Source: Streptomyces sp. GESEQ-4
GTDB taxonomy: Bacteria > Actinomycetota > Actinomycetes > Streptomycetales > Streptomycetaceae
DNA length: 64,000 nt
NCBI RefSeq assembly: GCF_017948455.1
Contig: NZ_JAFFSU010000016.1
Span: forward strand, 1 to 64,000
Reading direction: 5' to 3'
Each line of letters opens with the position of its first letter. Position 1 is the stretch's first letter. Position numbers and translations under genes: made by a program. Of the stretch, positions 53,981 through 62,525 are shown piece by piece. The notes under the pieces were generated by a model. That model searched no databases. It saw only the letters and a program-made list of their open reading frames with translations, and was not told the DNA's origin.

Positions 53981-55426
53981 GTGTACATCGGGATGGATGT
54001 AGGCACGTCCATGGTGAAGGCCGCAGCTTTCGACTCCACCGGCCGTCAACTCGCCGTAGAAGCACGCCCCGTACGCCTCTCCCTGCACAGCGGTCACGTC
54101 GAGCAGGACATGGACGAGGTATACACAGCGGTGATCACTGTCCTGAACGCACTGACCACCCGCTTGCCGCACGAACCCATCGAACTGGCCGGCCTCACCG
54201 GCCAGGGCGACGGAGTATGGCTCATCGACGACTCAGGACGCCCCATCCGCCCCGCCGTCTCCTGGATGGACGGCCGCGCGCACGAACTGCTCGACCGGTG
54301 GCAGGCGGACGGCACCTTCGAGACGGTGTTCCGGCGCACCGGCAACGCGATGTTCCCGGGTTGTCCGGGCCCGCTGCTCGCCTGGCTGGACGCGCATGAG
54401 CCGAAGTCGCTCGACGCCGCGAAGGCGGCCGTGTACTGCAAGGACATGGTGTTCCAGCGGCTGACGGGAGCAGCACGCGCCACGACAGACGTGTCGGACG
54501 CGTCGATGCCGTTCCTGGACCCGAGGTCGCGGTCGTACGACAACCGGGTCGTGGAACTGCTCGGTCTCACCCACCGCCGGGGCCTGCTCGCCCCCATCAG
54601 CGACCCCGTGGCCACGGCCGAGGCACGCGGCGAGGGGCTGCCGGCCGGGACTCCGCTCGCGAACGGCCCGTACGACCTGCCCGCCAGCGCGCTCGGCGCC
54701 GGCGTCACCTCCCCGGGCGACGGTCTGCTGATCGTGGGCACATGCCTTGCCGCTCTCGTCGCGACGACCGACCTGGATCTGACCGGTGATCCGGCCGGGC
54801 TGTACATCTCCACCGACCGGCCCGGCCACTGGCTGCGTGCGATGCCGGCGATGGTCGGGACGGCGGCGCTGGACTGGGTGCTGTCGACGACGGGGGTCAC
54901 CCATGAGGAGGTGGACGCCCTGCTGACCGACACGCCGCCCGGTGCGCACGGTGTCCGCGTCCTGCCGTACTTCGCTCCCTCGGGCGAGCGCGCGCCCTTC
55001 GTCGAGCCCGGGCTGCGCGCCGAACTCACGGGCGTCAGCCTGGAGTCGACCCGTGGCGACCTGGTCCGGGCGACCTGTGAGGGCATCGGTTATGCCGCCC
55101 GGCACTGTCTGGAGGCGGCGGGCCTGACGGGGTCGCTCGCGGTGTGCGGGGGCGGGACCCGCAGCCATGCCTGGATGCGGCTGCTCGCCGATGTGCTGGG
55201 CCGGCCGCTGCGGGTGGTCGAGGGTGAGGTGGGGGCGCGGGGAGCGGTGCTGGCGGCGGCCGAGCGGTACGGGGTCACGCTGGACGAGGGCGTGTGGACG
55301 GAGCCGACGGAGGTCGTCGAGCCGGACGCGGGGCGGGCCGCGTACTACGCGCGGGGGTATCGGGACCACCTGGTCCGGCTGGCACAGGCGCGGGCCGCGG
55401 CCGGCACCGCGGGGCGGACCGCCTGA
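53981..55426 (+). CDS. FGGY-family carbohydrate kinase (second; YoaC/EryA-like)
   Basis: 481 residues from GTG (VYIGMDVGTSMVKAAAFD); GGAGGA lies 10 nt upstream, whereas the ATG at 53963 has no Shine-Dalgarno. Signature LAGLTGQGDGVWLIDDSGRP with SWMDGRAHELL is the GQGDG type seen in YoaC and erythritol-kinase-like FGGY enzymes. SLAVCGGGTRSHAWMRLLAD is the C-terminal motif. Its stop overlaps the zinc-ribbon start (TGATG). It differs strongly from the first kinase, so two successive or alternative substrates are likely. Confidence 0.9.
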   Translation: MYIGMDVGTSMVKAAAFDSTGRQLAVEARPVRLSLHSGHVEQDMDEVYTAVITVLNALTTRLPHEPIELAGLTGQGDGVWLIDDSGRPIRPAVSWMDGRAHELLDRWQADGTFETVFRRTGNAMFPGCPGPLLAWLDAHEPKSLDAAKAAVYCKDMVFQRLTGAARATTDVSDASMPFLDPRSRSYDNRVVELLGLTHRRGLLAPISDPVATAEARGEGLPAGTPLANGPYDLPASALGAGVTSPGDGLLIVGTCLAALVATTDLDLTGDPAGLYISTDRPGHWLRAMPAMVGTAALDWVLSTTGVTHEEVDALLTDTPPGAHGVRVLPYFAPSGERAPFVEPGLRAELTGVSLESTRGDLVRATCEGIGYAARHCLEAAGLTGSLAVCGGGTRSHAWMRLLADVLGRPLRVVEGEVGARGAVLAAAERYGVTLDEGVWTEPTEVVEPDAGRAAYYARGYRDHLVRLAQARAAAGTAGRTA

Positions 55427-55623
55427 TGTTCAAACGGTGCCCGAACTGCGGCGGCAGCAGGCTCCAGGAGTTCCGCGAGCTCAATAGTGACGCGGAGAAG
55501 GAGTTCGTCCGCCGGCAGAAGAAGGAGTTTCCGCCGGAGGCCTACATCCGGTGCGCCCGCGACGGCTGCAGACGCTTCCAGCGGAAACTCAGGTGGGACG
55601 ACGGGGGGAACTTCCCGGAGTGA
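55426..55623 (+). CDS. Small zinc-ribbon protein, unknown function
   Basis: 65 residues: MFKRCPNCGGSRLQEFREL, a charged helix and IRCARDGCRRFQRKLRWDDG. CPNC and C-x4-C form a likely four-Cys zinc ribbon with the second knuckle widened. It overlaps the kinase 2 stop by one base (TGATG), so it is translationally coupled. It could be a regulator or RNA/protein-binding accessory; no family was recognised. Confidence 0.7.
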   Translation: MFKRCPNCGGSRLQEFRELNSDAEKEFVRRQKKEFPPEAYIRCARDGCRRFQRKLRWDDGGNFPE

Positions 55624-55661
55624 CCCCTAACCCCTACCGCCAACCCCTACCGCCCTGGTGC

Positions 55662-56306
55662 TCACAGATTGCTGAAGTCCGGCCCCTTGGTCCGCGTGCG
55701 CTTGATCTCGTAGAAGCCGGGGACCGAGGCCACGGCGAGGGTGCCGTCCCAGAGGCGGGCGGCGTCCTCGCCCTTGGGGGCGGGGGTGACGACCGGGCCG
55801 AAGAAGGCGATCTGGTTGCCGTCGGCGCCGGGCACGGCGATGACGGGGGTGCCGACGTCCTGGCCGACCTTGTCGATGCCCTCCTTGTGGGAGGCGCGCA
55901 GCTCGGCGTCGAACTCGAAGTCCTCCTGGTCGAAGTAGTCGATCAGGTCGGCGGGCAGGCCGGTGTCGGCGAGGGCGTCGGCGACGGCCTCGCGGGTCGG
56001 GCCCTGGCCCTCGTTGTGGATGCGCGTGCCGAGCGCGGTGTAGAGGGGGCCGAGGATCTCGGAGCCGTGCTTCTGCCAGGCCGCGGTCACCACCCGGATC
56101 GGCTGCCAGGCCTTGGTCTCCAGCAGCTCGCGGTACTCCTCGGTCAGCTCGTCGAGCTTCGGCTCGTTCAGCACGCCCAGGCTCATGATGTGCCAGCGGA
56201 CCTCGATGTCCCGGACCTTCTCCACCTCCAGCACCCAGCGAGAGGTCATCCAAGCCCAGGGGCACAGCGGGTCGAACCAGAAATCGACGGGGGTCTTCTC
56301 CGACAT
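55662..56306 (-). CDS. DsbA-like thioredoxin-fold protein (Rv2466c-type)
   Basis: 214 residues, ATG with GAGGAGAG. Active-site region VDFWFDPLCPWAWMTSRW gives CPWA, lacking the second Cys of CPWC. The helical insert and TPVIAVPGADGNQIAFFGPV (cis-Pro) match the FrnE/Rv2466c family, which in mycobacteria is a mycothiol-dependent reductase. A single Cys suggests a monothiol mechanism with mycothiol. Divergent from pepN. Confidence 0.88.
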   Translation of the reverse strand: MSEKTPVDFWFDPLCPWAWMTSRWVLEVEKVRDIEVRWHIMSLGVLNEPKLDELTEEYRELLETKAWQPIRVVTAAWQKHGSEILGPLYTALGTRIHNEGQGPTREAVADALADTGLPADLIDYFDQEDFEFDAELRASHKEGIDKVGQDVGTPVIAVPGADGNQIAFFGPVVTPAPKGEDAARLWDGTLAVASVPGFYEIKRTRTKGPDFSNL

Positions 56307-56454
56307 GTCTCTCCTCATGAGGCAGGCAGGTCTCCGCGGAACCTCTGGGGGAACGTTTCTGCTCACCCGGCCATTCCCTGATGCCGCCGGTCAGGGCCAC
56401 ATGGCAGGATCAGGGCTGTCCGCATGCTGAACACACCCCGAGGGAGTGCCGCCC

Positions 56455-59055
56455 GTGCCCGGTGAGAATCTGTCCCGCGACGAGGCCCGGGAGCGGGCCG
56501 CCCTGCTGTCCGTCGACGGGTACGACGTGTCCCTCGACGTGCGCTCCGCCGTCGGTGGCGGGGACGGCGAGGACAAGGCGCCGCGCACCTTCCGTTCGGT
56601 CACCACGATCCGCTTCCGCTGCGCCGAGCCCGGCGCCACCAGCTTCGCGGACCTGATCGCGCCGAGCGTGACGGCCCTCTCCCTCAACGGCAAGGACCTC
56701 GACCCGAGCGAGGTCTTCGACGGGACGCGGATCACCCTGGAGGACCTCGCCGCCGACAACGAACTCGTCGTCGACGCCCAGTGCGCCTACTCGCGCACCG
56801 GCGAGGGCCTGCACCGCTTCGTCGACCCCGAGGACGGTGAGGTCTACCTCTACACGCAGTACGAGCCGGCCGACTCCCGCCGCGTTTTCGCCAATTTCGA
56901 GCAGCCGGACCTCAAGGCCCCGTTCCGCTTCGAGGTGCGGGCGCCCGAGGAGTGGACGGTGTGGAGCAACGGCGTCGGTGAACTCGCGGACGGGGTCTGG
57001 CGGTTCGCGGAGACGAAGCCGATCTCGACGTACATCACCTGTGTGGTGGCGGGCCCGTACCACTACGTCACGGACTCCTACTCCCGTACCTTCGCCGACG
57101 GCACGACGCTGGACATCCCCCTCGGCGCCCTGTGCCGCAAGGGCCTCGCCCCCTACTTCGACGCCGACGACGTGTTCCTGGTGACGAAGCAGGGCCTGGA
57201 CTTCTTCCACGACCACTTCGACTACCCGTACCCGTTCGGGAAGTACGACCAGGCGTTCGTGCCCGAGTACAACCTCGGCGCGATGGAGAACCCGGGACTC
57301 GTCACCTTCCGCGAGGAGTTCATCTTCCGGGGCAAGGTGACGCGGGCGTCGTACGAGGGCCGGGCGAACGTCGTACTGCACGAGATGGCGCACATGTGGT
57401 TCGGCGACCTGGTCACCATGGAGTGGTGGGACGACCTGTGGCTGAAGGAGTCCTTCGCCGACTTCATGGGCGCCTTCGCCCTGGTGGGCGCGACCCGCTT
57501 CCAGGACGGCTGGATCACCTTCGCCAACCGCCGCAAGGCATGGGCGTACCGCGCGGACCAGCTCCCCTCCACGCACCCCGTCACGGCGGACATCCGTGAT
57601 CTGCAGGACGCGAAGCTGAACTTCGACGGCATCACGTACGCCAAGGGGGCTTCGGTCCTGAAGCAACTCGTCGCCTACGTCGGTCAGGACGCGTTCCTGG
57701 AGGGCGCGCGGCGCTACTTCAAGCGGAACGCGTACGGCAACACGCGCCTCGGTGATCTGCTGTCGGTGCTGGAGGAGACCAGCGGGCGCGACATGGGGAC
57801 GTGGGCGCGGTCCTGGCTGCAGACGGCGGGGGTCAACTCCCTCACACCGCAGGTCATTCTGGACGCGGAGGGCCGGATCGACGAGCTTTCCGTGCTCCAG
57901 GAGGCGGCCGAGTCGCACCCCGAACTGCGGCCGCACCGGGTGGCGGTGGGGCTGTACCGGCGTTCCGAGGGCGGGGCGCTGGAGCGGTACGCGCGCGCCG
58001 AGGTGGACGTCGACGGGCCGCGTACGGTCGTGGGGGAGCTGGCGGGTGCACAGGCGCCGGAGCTGGTCCTGGTCAACGACGACGACCTGACGTACTGCAA
58101 GATCCGCTTCGACGAGACTTCGCTGGCCACGCTGAAGGACGGTCTCGGCGGGATGACCGATCCGCTGGCGCGGGCCCTGTGCTGGTCGGCGTTGTGGAAT
58201 CTCACCCGGGACGCGCTGCTGCCGGCGCGGGACTTCATCGGGCTCGTGCTGCGGTTCGCGGGGCGCGAGTCGGACATCGGGGTGCTCCAGATGCTGCACG
58301 CCTGGGCGAACTCGGCGCTGGTGCACTACGTGGCGCCCGGGTGGCGGCCGGTCGGCGAACGGCTGCTGGCCGAGGGCGCGTTGCGTGAGCTGCGGGGTGC
58401 CGAGCCGGGCAGTGAGCATCAGCTGGCGTGGGCGCGGTTCTTCGCGACGGTGGCGGCGGGCGAGGGCGATCTGAAGCTGCTGAAGGGGCTGCTGGAGGGA
58501 ACGGAGACGATCGAGGGCCTGGCGGTGGACCAGGAACTGCGGTGGGCGTTCCTGGAACCCCTCGCCGCGCACGGGGTCGCCGACGAGTCGGTGCTCGCCG
58601 CCGAACTGGCCCGCGACGACACCGCGTCCGGCAAGCGCCACCAGGTCCGCTGCCTCGCCGCCCGTCCCTCGGCCGCGGTCAAGGCGCAGGCGTGGGCGCA
58701 GGTCGTCGAGTCCGACGCGCTGTCCAACGCGCTGGTCGAGGCGACGATCGCGGGGTTCGCGCAGCCGTCGCAACGGGAGTTGATCGCGCCGTACGCGGAG
58801 AAGTACTTCGCGGCCATCGAGCGGGTGTGGTCCGAGCGGTCGATCCAGATCGGGATGGACGTGGTGCGGGGGCTGTTCCCGGGGTTGCAGGACTCCGAGG
58901 AGACGCTGGCGGCCACGGACGTCTGGCTGTCGGCGCACGAGACGGCGGCGCCGGCCCTGCGGCGGCTGGTGCTGGAGGCGCGGGACGATCTGGCGCGGGG
59001 GCTGCGGGGGCAGGCGTGCGATGCGGTGGCCGAGGGTGCGTCAAGCTCCGGATGA
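56455..59055 (+). CDS. pepN: Aminopeptidase N (M1 metallopeptidase)
   Basis: 866 residues from GTG 56455 (VPGENLSRDEARERAALLSV); GAGGGA lies 9 nt before it, while a GTG 3 codons upstream lacks spacing. Exopeptidase motif NLGAMEN near residue 275; zinc site HEMAHMWFGD with the third ligand Glu in KESFADFMG (HExxH-x18-E) near 309. A long helical C-terminal domain (ERAP1-like) follows. Releases N-terminal residues from peptides. Confidence 0.97.
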   Translation: MPGENLSRDEARERAALLSVDGYDVSLDVRSAVGGGDGEDKAPRTFRSVTTIRFRCAEPGATSFADLIAPSVTALSLNGKDLDPSEVFDGTRITLEDLAADNELVVDAQCAYSRTGEGLHRFVDPEDGEVYLYTQYEPADSRRVFANFEQPDLKAPFRFEVRAPEEWTVWSNGVGELADGVWRFAETKPISTYITCVVAGPYHYVTDSYSRTFADGTTLDIPLGALCRKGLAPYFDADDVFLVTKQGLDFFHDHFDYPYPFGKYDQAFVPEYNLGAMENPGLVTFREEFIFRGKVTRASYEGRANVVLHEMAHMWFGDLVTMEWWDDLWLKESFADFMGAFALVGATRFQDGWITFANRRKAWAYRADQLPSTHPVTADIRDLQDAKLNFDGITYAKGASVLKQLVAYVGQDAFLEGARRYFKRNAYGNTRLGDLLSVLEETSGRDMGTWARSWLQTAGVNSLTPQVILDAEGRIDELSVLQEAAESHPELRPHRVAVGLYRRSEGGALERYARAEVDVDGPRTVVGELAGAQAPELVLVNDDDLTYCKIRFDETSLATLKDGLGGMTDPLARALCWSALWNLTRDALLPARDFIGLVLRFAGRESDIGVLQMLHAWANSALVHYVAPGWRPVGERLLAEGALRELRGAEPGSEHQLAWARFFATVAAGEGDLKLLKGLLEGTETIEGLAVDQELRWAFLEPLAAHGVADESVLAAELARDDTASGKRHQVRCLAARPSAAVKAQAWAQVVESDALSNALVEATIAGFAQPSQRELIAPYAEKYFAAIERVWSERSIQIGMDVVRGLFPGLQDSEETLAATDVWLSAHETAAPALRRLVLEARDDLARGLRGQACDAVAEGASSSG

Positions 59056-59114
59056 CCCTTGGCCAACGATCACGGCCTCCGTGACCGTTACGGAATTCAG
59101 GCAATAGCAGCCGT

Positions 59115-59149
59115 AACCCCTGGTCCAACCCGAACGGACCAGGGGTTTT
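59115..59149 (+). terminator. Terminator after pepN
   Basis: Perfect 12-bp stem AACCCCTGGTCC/GGACCAGGGGTT, 9-nt loop, then TTCC. It lies 60 bp past the pepN stop. Confidence 0.85.
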
Positions 59150-59261
59150 CCGTGCCTACTCGGCATCCGAACACCCGTCCTTTAGTGCCAAGTTGTCCGC
59201 TTTTGTCGACGGACGTGTAACAACGGTTAAGGGGCGGATCGGACGCGGGAACCTCCGGGTC

Positions 59262-60299
59262 ATGAACCACAACACCCCGCTCTCCCCCCGCCCCCTCCGC
59301 CACCTCTCCGAGGTGCACCGCCGCGTCATGACGGCGGCCCAGCTCCGCTCGCACGGCGTGTCCGCGGCCGACGCGAACGACCAGTGCCGGCCCGGCGGCC
59401 CCTGGCAGCAGATCCTGCCGGGCGTCTTCCTGCTCCACCCGGGCCCCCCGACCGGCGAGGAGCGGCTGCACGCGGTCCTGATGTACGCGGCACGCGAGTC
59501 GTCCCCCGGCGTGCCGGCCCAGCCCGGCGCGGACGACCCGCACCGACCCGTGTACGCGGAGGCCATGATCACGGGCCTCGCGGCGCTGGCCCTCCACGGT
59601 TTCGCCTCCGCTCCCCCGCTGCTGTCCCTGGAGAAGCTCGACATCCTGGTCCCCCGGCTGCGCCGGCTGCGCTCCACGGGACCGGCCCGGATCGTCCGTA
59701 CGGCGGCCCTGCCCACCCCGCAACAGGTCACCGGCGTGCCCGTGGCCCCCGTCCCCCGCGCCCTCGCCGACGCGGTCTCCGGCCTCGCGGACGCCGGCGC
59801 CGTACGCCGCCTCCTCACCGAAGCCGTGCGCGGCGGTCACTGCGAACCGGCCTCCGTCGTCCGGGAGTTGAACAACGCCAAGCTGCTCAGCCGGCCGCAC
59901 GTCGTGGACGCGGTGGACTCCCTCCTGGCCGAGGGCCGCGCGATCGCGGAGGACCGCCTGTACCGCATGGTCCGCGAGTTCGGCCTGCCCGATCCGGTGT
60001 GGAACGTCGACCTGCGGCTACCCGGTGGGCCCCACCTCGGCGGCCTGGACGCGTACTGGCCCGAGCAGGCGGTCGCCGTGGAACTGGACACCCGGGCTCC
60101 ACGCCAGGACGAGGACGCCCTGTGGTCCGAATACGCCCGCAAGCGCGAGCACCTGGAGCGCCTCGGCATCACCGTCGTCCACATCACACCGAAGAAGCTC
60201 CGGGACTCGATGGAACAGCAGGCCACGGTCGTCCGCACGGCCCTGATGGCATCGGCGGACCGCGATCCGGCCGCGTATGTCGTGGTGCTGCCCCGGTAA
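59262..60299 (+). CDS. AbiEi-antitoxin / DUF559-like protein
   Basis: 345 residues from ATG (MNHNTPLSPRPL). The N-terminal half (HLSEVHRRVMTAAQLRSHGV ... RRVLPGVFLLH-like pattern) resembles the AbiEi winged-helix antitoxin/regulator module. The C-terminal 110 residues (VELDTRAPRQDEDALWSEYA, ERLGITVVHITPKKLRD) resemble the Vsr/DUF559 PD-(D/E)xK fold. Such fusions are common orphan proteins in Streptomyces. No AbiEii toxin gene is adjacent. DNA-binding or nuclease activity is inferred from fold resemblance only. Confidence 0.7.
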   Translation: MNHNTPLSPRPLRHLSEVHRRVMTAAQLRSHGVSAADANDQCRPGGPWQQILPGVFLLHPGPPTGEERLHAVLMYAARESSPGVPAQPGADDPHRPVYAEAMITGLAALALHGFASAPPLLSLEKLDILVPRLRRLRSTGPARIVRTAALPTPQQVTGVPVAPVPRALADAVSGLADAGAVRRLLTEAVRGGHCEPASVVRELNNAKLLSRPHVVDAVDSLLAEGRAIAEDRLYRMVREFGLPDPVWNVDLRLPGGPHLGGLDAYWPEQAVAVELDTRAPRQDEDALWSEYARKREHLERLGITVVHITPKKLRDSMEQQATVVRTALMASADRDPAAYVVVLPR

Positions 60300-60329
60300 C
60301 GACGAACCGGGACCGGCACCAGGAGGGGA

Positions 60330-60368
60330 GAGGAGGGGCACCGGGCCCGACGCCCGGGGCCCCTCCTC
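60330..60368. terminator. Bidirectional terminator between the AbiEi-like gene and blaL
   Basis: GAGGAGGGG/CCCCTCCTC, a 2-nt internal mismatch, then CCGGGC/GCCCGG around a 5-nt loop. It lies between convergent genes. Confidence 0.85.
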
Positions 60369-60381
60369 ATGCACACGGCCC

Positions 60382-61326
60382 CTAACGGCCGAGGCCCTCG
60401 ACCGCCGCGGTGGCCGCCTTGGCGATCAGTGCGTCGTCTCGCTCGGCGTCCTTCTTGCCGCGGGTGGACAGGACCGTCAGGACGATGGGGTTGCCGCCGT
60501 CGTCGGGCCAGACCACGGCGATGTCGTTGCGGCCGCCGTATCCGGCGGTGCCGCTCTTGTCGGCGACGTCCCAGGCCTTGGGGACGCCGGCCCTGATGAG
60601 GGTGCGGCCGGTCATGTTGGTGGTCATCCACTGCCTGAGGAGCAGGCGTTCGTCGCTTTTCAGAGCGTCGCCGAGGAGGAAGGCGCGCAGGCTGCCCGCC
60701 ATCGCGCGGGGTGTGCTGGTGTCGCGGATGTCGCCCGGGGTGCCGTCGCTCATCTCCGTCTCGTAGCGGTCCATCTCGGTGACGTCGTCGCCGAACTCCT
60801 CCAGCACCTTCTCCAGGCCGTCGGGGCCGCCGAGTTCGTCGAGGAGCAGGTTGACGGCCGTGTTGTCGCTGTACCAGAGGGTGGCGGCGCACAGTCCCCG
60901 CAGGGTCATACCGGTGTCGACGAAGTCCTCGGAGACGGGCGAGTTCTCGACGAGGTCGTCGCGGGAGTACGTGACCACCTTGTCGATGCCGTCCGTGCCG
61001 TACTTCCGGAGGATCGCCCCTGCCGCCAGCGCCTTGAACGTGGAGGCGTACGCGAACCGGTCGTCCGCGCGGTAGCCGACCGAGCGGCCCGTGCCGGTGT
61101 CCAGGGCATAGACGCCGAGCCGTGCGTCGAACTCCCGCTCCAGGGAACGGAATGCGGGGCCGGTGGGGTGCTTCGTGGCTGACGCTGGTGAGGCGGATCT
61201 CGTCGTGTCGGCGGATGCGCCGGTCCCGGACGCGGATTCCTGGCCGCATGCCGGAAGCGCGGCCAGGGCGAGCAGTCCGGCCGCCGCCCAGGCGGCGCCT
61301 CGGCGGGTGCGAAGCGGATGCGTCAT
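60382..61326 (-). CDS. blaL: Class A beta-lactamase (blaL-like)
   Basis: 314 residues. Export signal LLALAALPACGQ, lipobox-like. Active site: Ser70-x-x-Lys73 in ASTFKAL, SDN in LWYSDNTAV, Glu166 in RYETEMS and KSG in VADKSGTAGYGG. By motif spacing the residue at Ambler 170, usually Asn, is Ser. It hydrolyses penicillins and perhaps cephalosporins outside the membrane. Divergent from the LysR gene blaA, as in the S. cacaoi blaL-blaA-blaB locus, so induction via BlaA/BlaB is expected. Confidence 0.93.
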   Translation of the reverse strand: MTHPLRTRRGAAWAAAGLLALAALPACGQESASGTGASADTTRSASPASATKHPTGPAFRSLEREFDARLGVYALDTGTGRSVGYRADDRFAYASTFKALAAGAILRKYGTDGIDKVVTYSRDDLVENSPVSEDFVDTGMTLRGLCAATLWYSDNTAVNLLLDELGGPDGLEKVLEEFGDDVTEMDRYETEMSDGTPGDIRDTSTPRAMAGSLRAFLLGDALKSDERLLLRQWMTTNMTGRTLIRAGVPKAWDVADKSGTAGYGGRNDIAVVWPDDGGNPIVLTVLSTRGKKDAERDDALIAKAATAAVEGLGR

Positions 61327-61446
61327 GGATGAACCTCCAGGCCGTCGAAGGGCAATGGGCGGTGTGGGCCCCCGGGGAACCCCTGGGCCGCGACCAACTC
61401 TCCGGGCCGCGGGGTGCCGGGGTCCAAGACGCGGACGTTCGACTCC

Positions 61447-61461
61447 ATGCTGTTTTGGCAT
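61447..61461. promoter_or_regulatory. LysR (BlaA) operator
   Basis: ATGC-TGTTTTG-GCAT, a perfect interrupted palindrome satisfying T-N11-A, lies 1 bp before the blaA GTG and 121 bp before the blaL start. It is the only such box evident in the 136-bp gap. Being so close to the blaA start, it would make blaA leaderless or strictly autorepressed. Confidence 0.65.
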
Positions 61462-61462
61462 A

Positions 61463-62377
61463 GTGGAGCGCGTGGATCTTGTCGCGGCATGCCGGGCGTT
61501 CGTCAGTGTGAGCGAGCACGGCAGCTTCACGGTGGGCGCCGCGGCGGCCCGTACGGCCCAGTCCGTGGTGAGCCGTCGCGTCGCCGCGCTGGAACAACGC
61601 CTGGGTGAGCGGCTGCTCGACCGGTCCTCGCGGGCGGTGACGCTGACGCCCTTCGGCCGGGACATGCTGCCGACGGCGAGGCAACTCGTGCTGCTCGCCG
61701 ACCGGTTCGAGTACGAGGCGGAGGCGGCCCGGCGCCGGCCGCTGCGGCTCGCCGTGCCCGCCGTCTGCCCGACCGGCGCGCTCGCCCGGCTCATCGCCGA
61801 CGCGCACGAACAGGGCGTCCTGCTCGACCCGTTTCCCGCCGGTCCGGCCGAGCGAGCCGACCTCGTGTCCTCCCGGCAGGTGCGTGCGGCGCTGCTCGCG
61901 GTGGCGCCCACCGAGGCGGCCTGGACGGTGCCGCTGGGGCTGGCGGTCGCGGACGAGCCCGGCGCCGGGCCGATCTACCTGGACACCCTGCGCCCCGGCC
62001 GGGCCGACCGCGACCGGCGGCCCCGGCGCGTGTGGCTCCAGCCGGAGGACGACGTACCGCACGTCCGGGACCGGCTCACCCGGCTGCGCGACGCCGTCGG
62101 GCTGCGCCCGGCCCAGCTGGCCGTCGCACCGGCCGTGGCCACCGCCGCGGCGGACGTGCTCACCCACGGCGACGCCCTGCTGTGCTCGGCCCCGCAGGCC
62201 CGCGAACTCCGCCTCCACTGGCGGCCCGTCGGCGAGCTGGGCCCCGGTTTCGCCCGCGGTTTCTCGCTCGCGGTGGCGGACGAGACGGACGTCGATGCCG
62301 GGCGCATACGCCAGGCCTGCGCGCCCGGCATCGCCCGGTGCCTCGGCGCCACGGAGAGCGCGGAGGCGACCGTATGA
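61463..62377 (+). CDS. blaA: LysR-type regulator of the beta-lactamase gene (BlaA-like)
   Basis: 304 residues from GTG 61463 (VERVDLVAACRAFVSVSEHG); a second GTG (61472, VDLVAAC) has GGAG only 3 nt before it and may be the real start. HTH ARTAQSVVSRRVAALEQRLG. The effector domain is short and Arg/Ala-rich. The last 33 residues are encoded in copy 1 of a 125-bp tandem duplication. It ends in an ATGA overlap with the chimeric mini-cistron. By analogy with S. cacaoi it activates blaL. Confidence 0.88.
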   Translation: MERVDLVAACRAFVSVSEHGSFTVGAAAARTAQSVVSRRVAALEQRLGERLLDRSSRAVTLTPFGRDMLPTARQLVLLADRFEYEAEAARRRPLRLAVPAVCPTGALARLIADAHEQGVLLDPFPAGPAERADLVSSRQVRAALLAVAPTEAAWTVPLGLAVADEPGAGPIYLDTLRPGRADRDRRPRRVWLQPEDDVPHVRDRLTRLRDAVGLRPAQLAVAPAVATAAADVLTHGDALLCSAPQARELRLHWRPVGELGPGFARGFSLAVADETDVDAGRIRQACAPGIARCLGATESAEATV

Positions 62378-62525
62378 GCACCGGTTCCGAGCGACTGCTC
62401 GCGGACGAGACGGACATCGACGCGGACCACGCACGCCATACGTGCCCGCCCCGCATCGCCCGGTGCCTCGGCGCCACGGACAGCGCGGAGGCGGCCGTAT
62501 GACCACCGGTACCGAGAGACTGCTC
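62276..62525 (+). repeat. 125-bp tandem duplication over the blaA-blaB junction
   Basis: Unit 1 (62276-62400) and unit 2 (62401-62525) both start GCGGACGAGACGGAC and end CGACTGCTC or AGACTGCTC. About 17 of 125 positions differ by eye, mostly in the first third. Each unit holds the blaA 3' end, an ATGA junction and the first nine blaB-type codons. Confidence 0.92.
62374..62502 (+). CDS. Chimeric 42-codon mini-cistron (BlaB N-terminus joined to BlaA C-terminus)
   Basis: MSTGSERLLADETDIDADHA continues to IARCLGATDSAEAAV. The first nine codons copy the start of blaB (MTTGTERLL); the rest copies the end of blaA (ADETDVDAG ... GATESAEATV). It overlaps blaA by ATGA and blaB by ATGA, so ribosomes could pass through all three. 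It probably has no function of its own beyond preserving coupling, but its open frame has survived considerable divergence. Confidence 0.6.
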   Translation: MSTGSERLLADETDIDADHARHTCPPRIARCLGATDSAEAAV

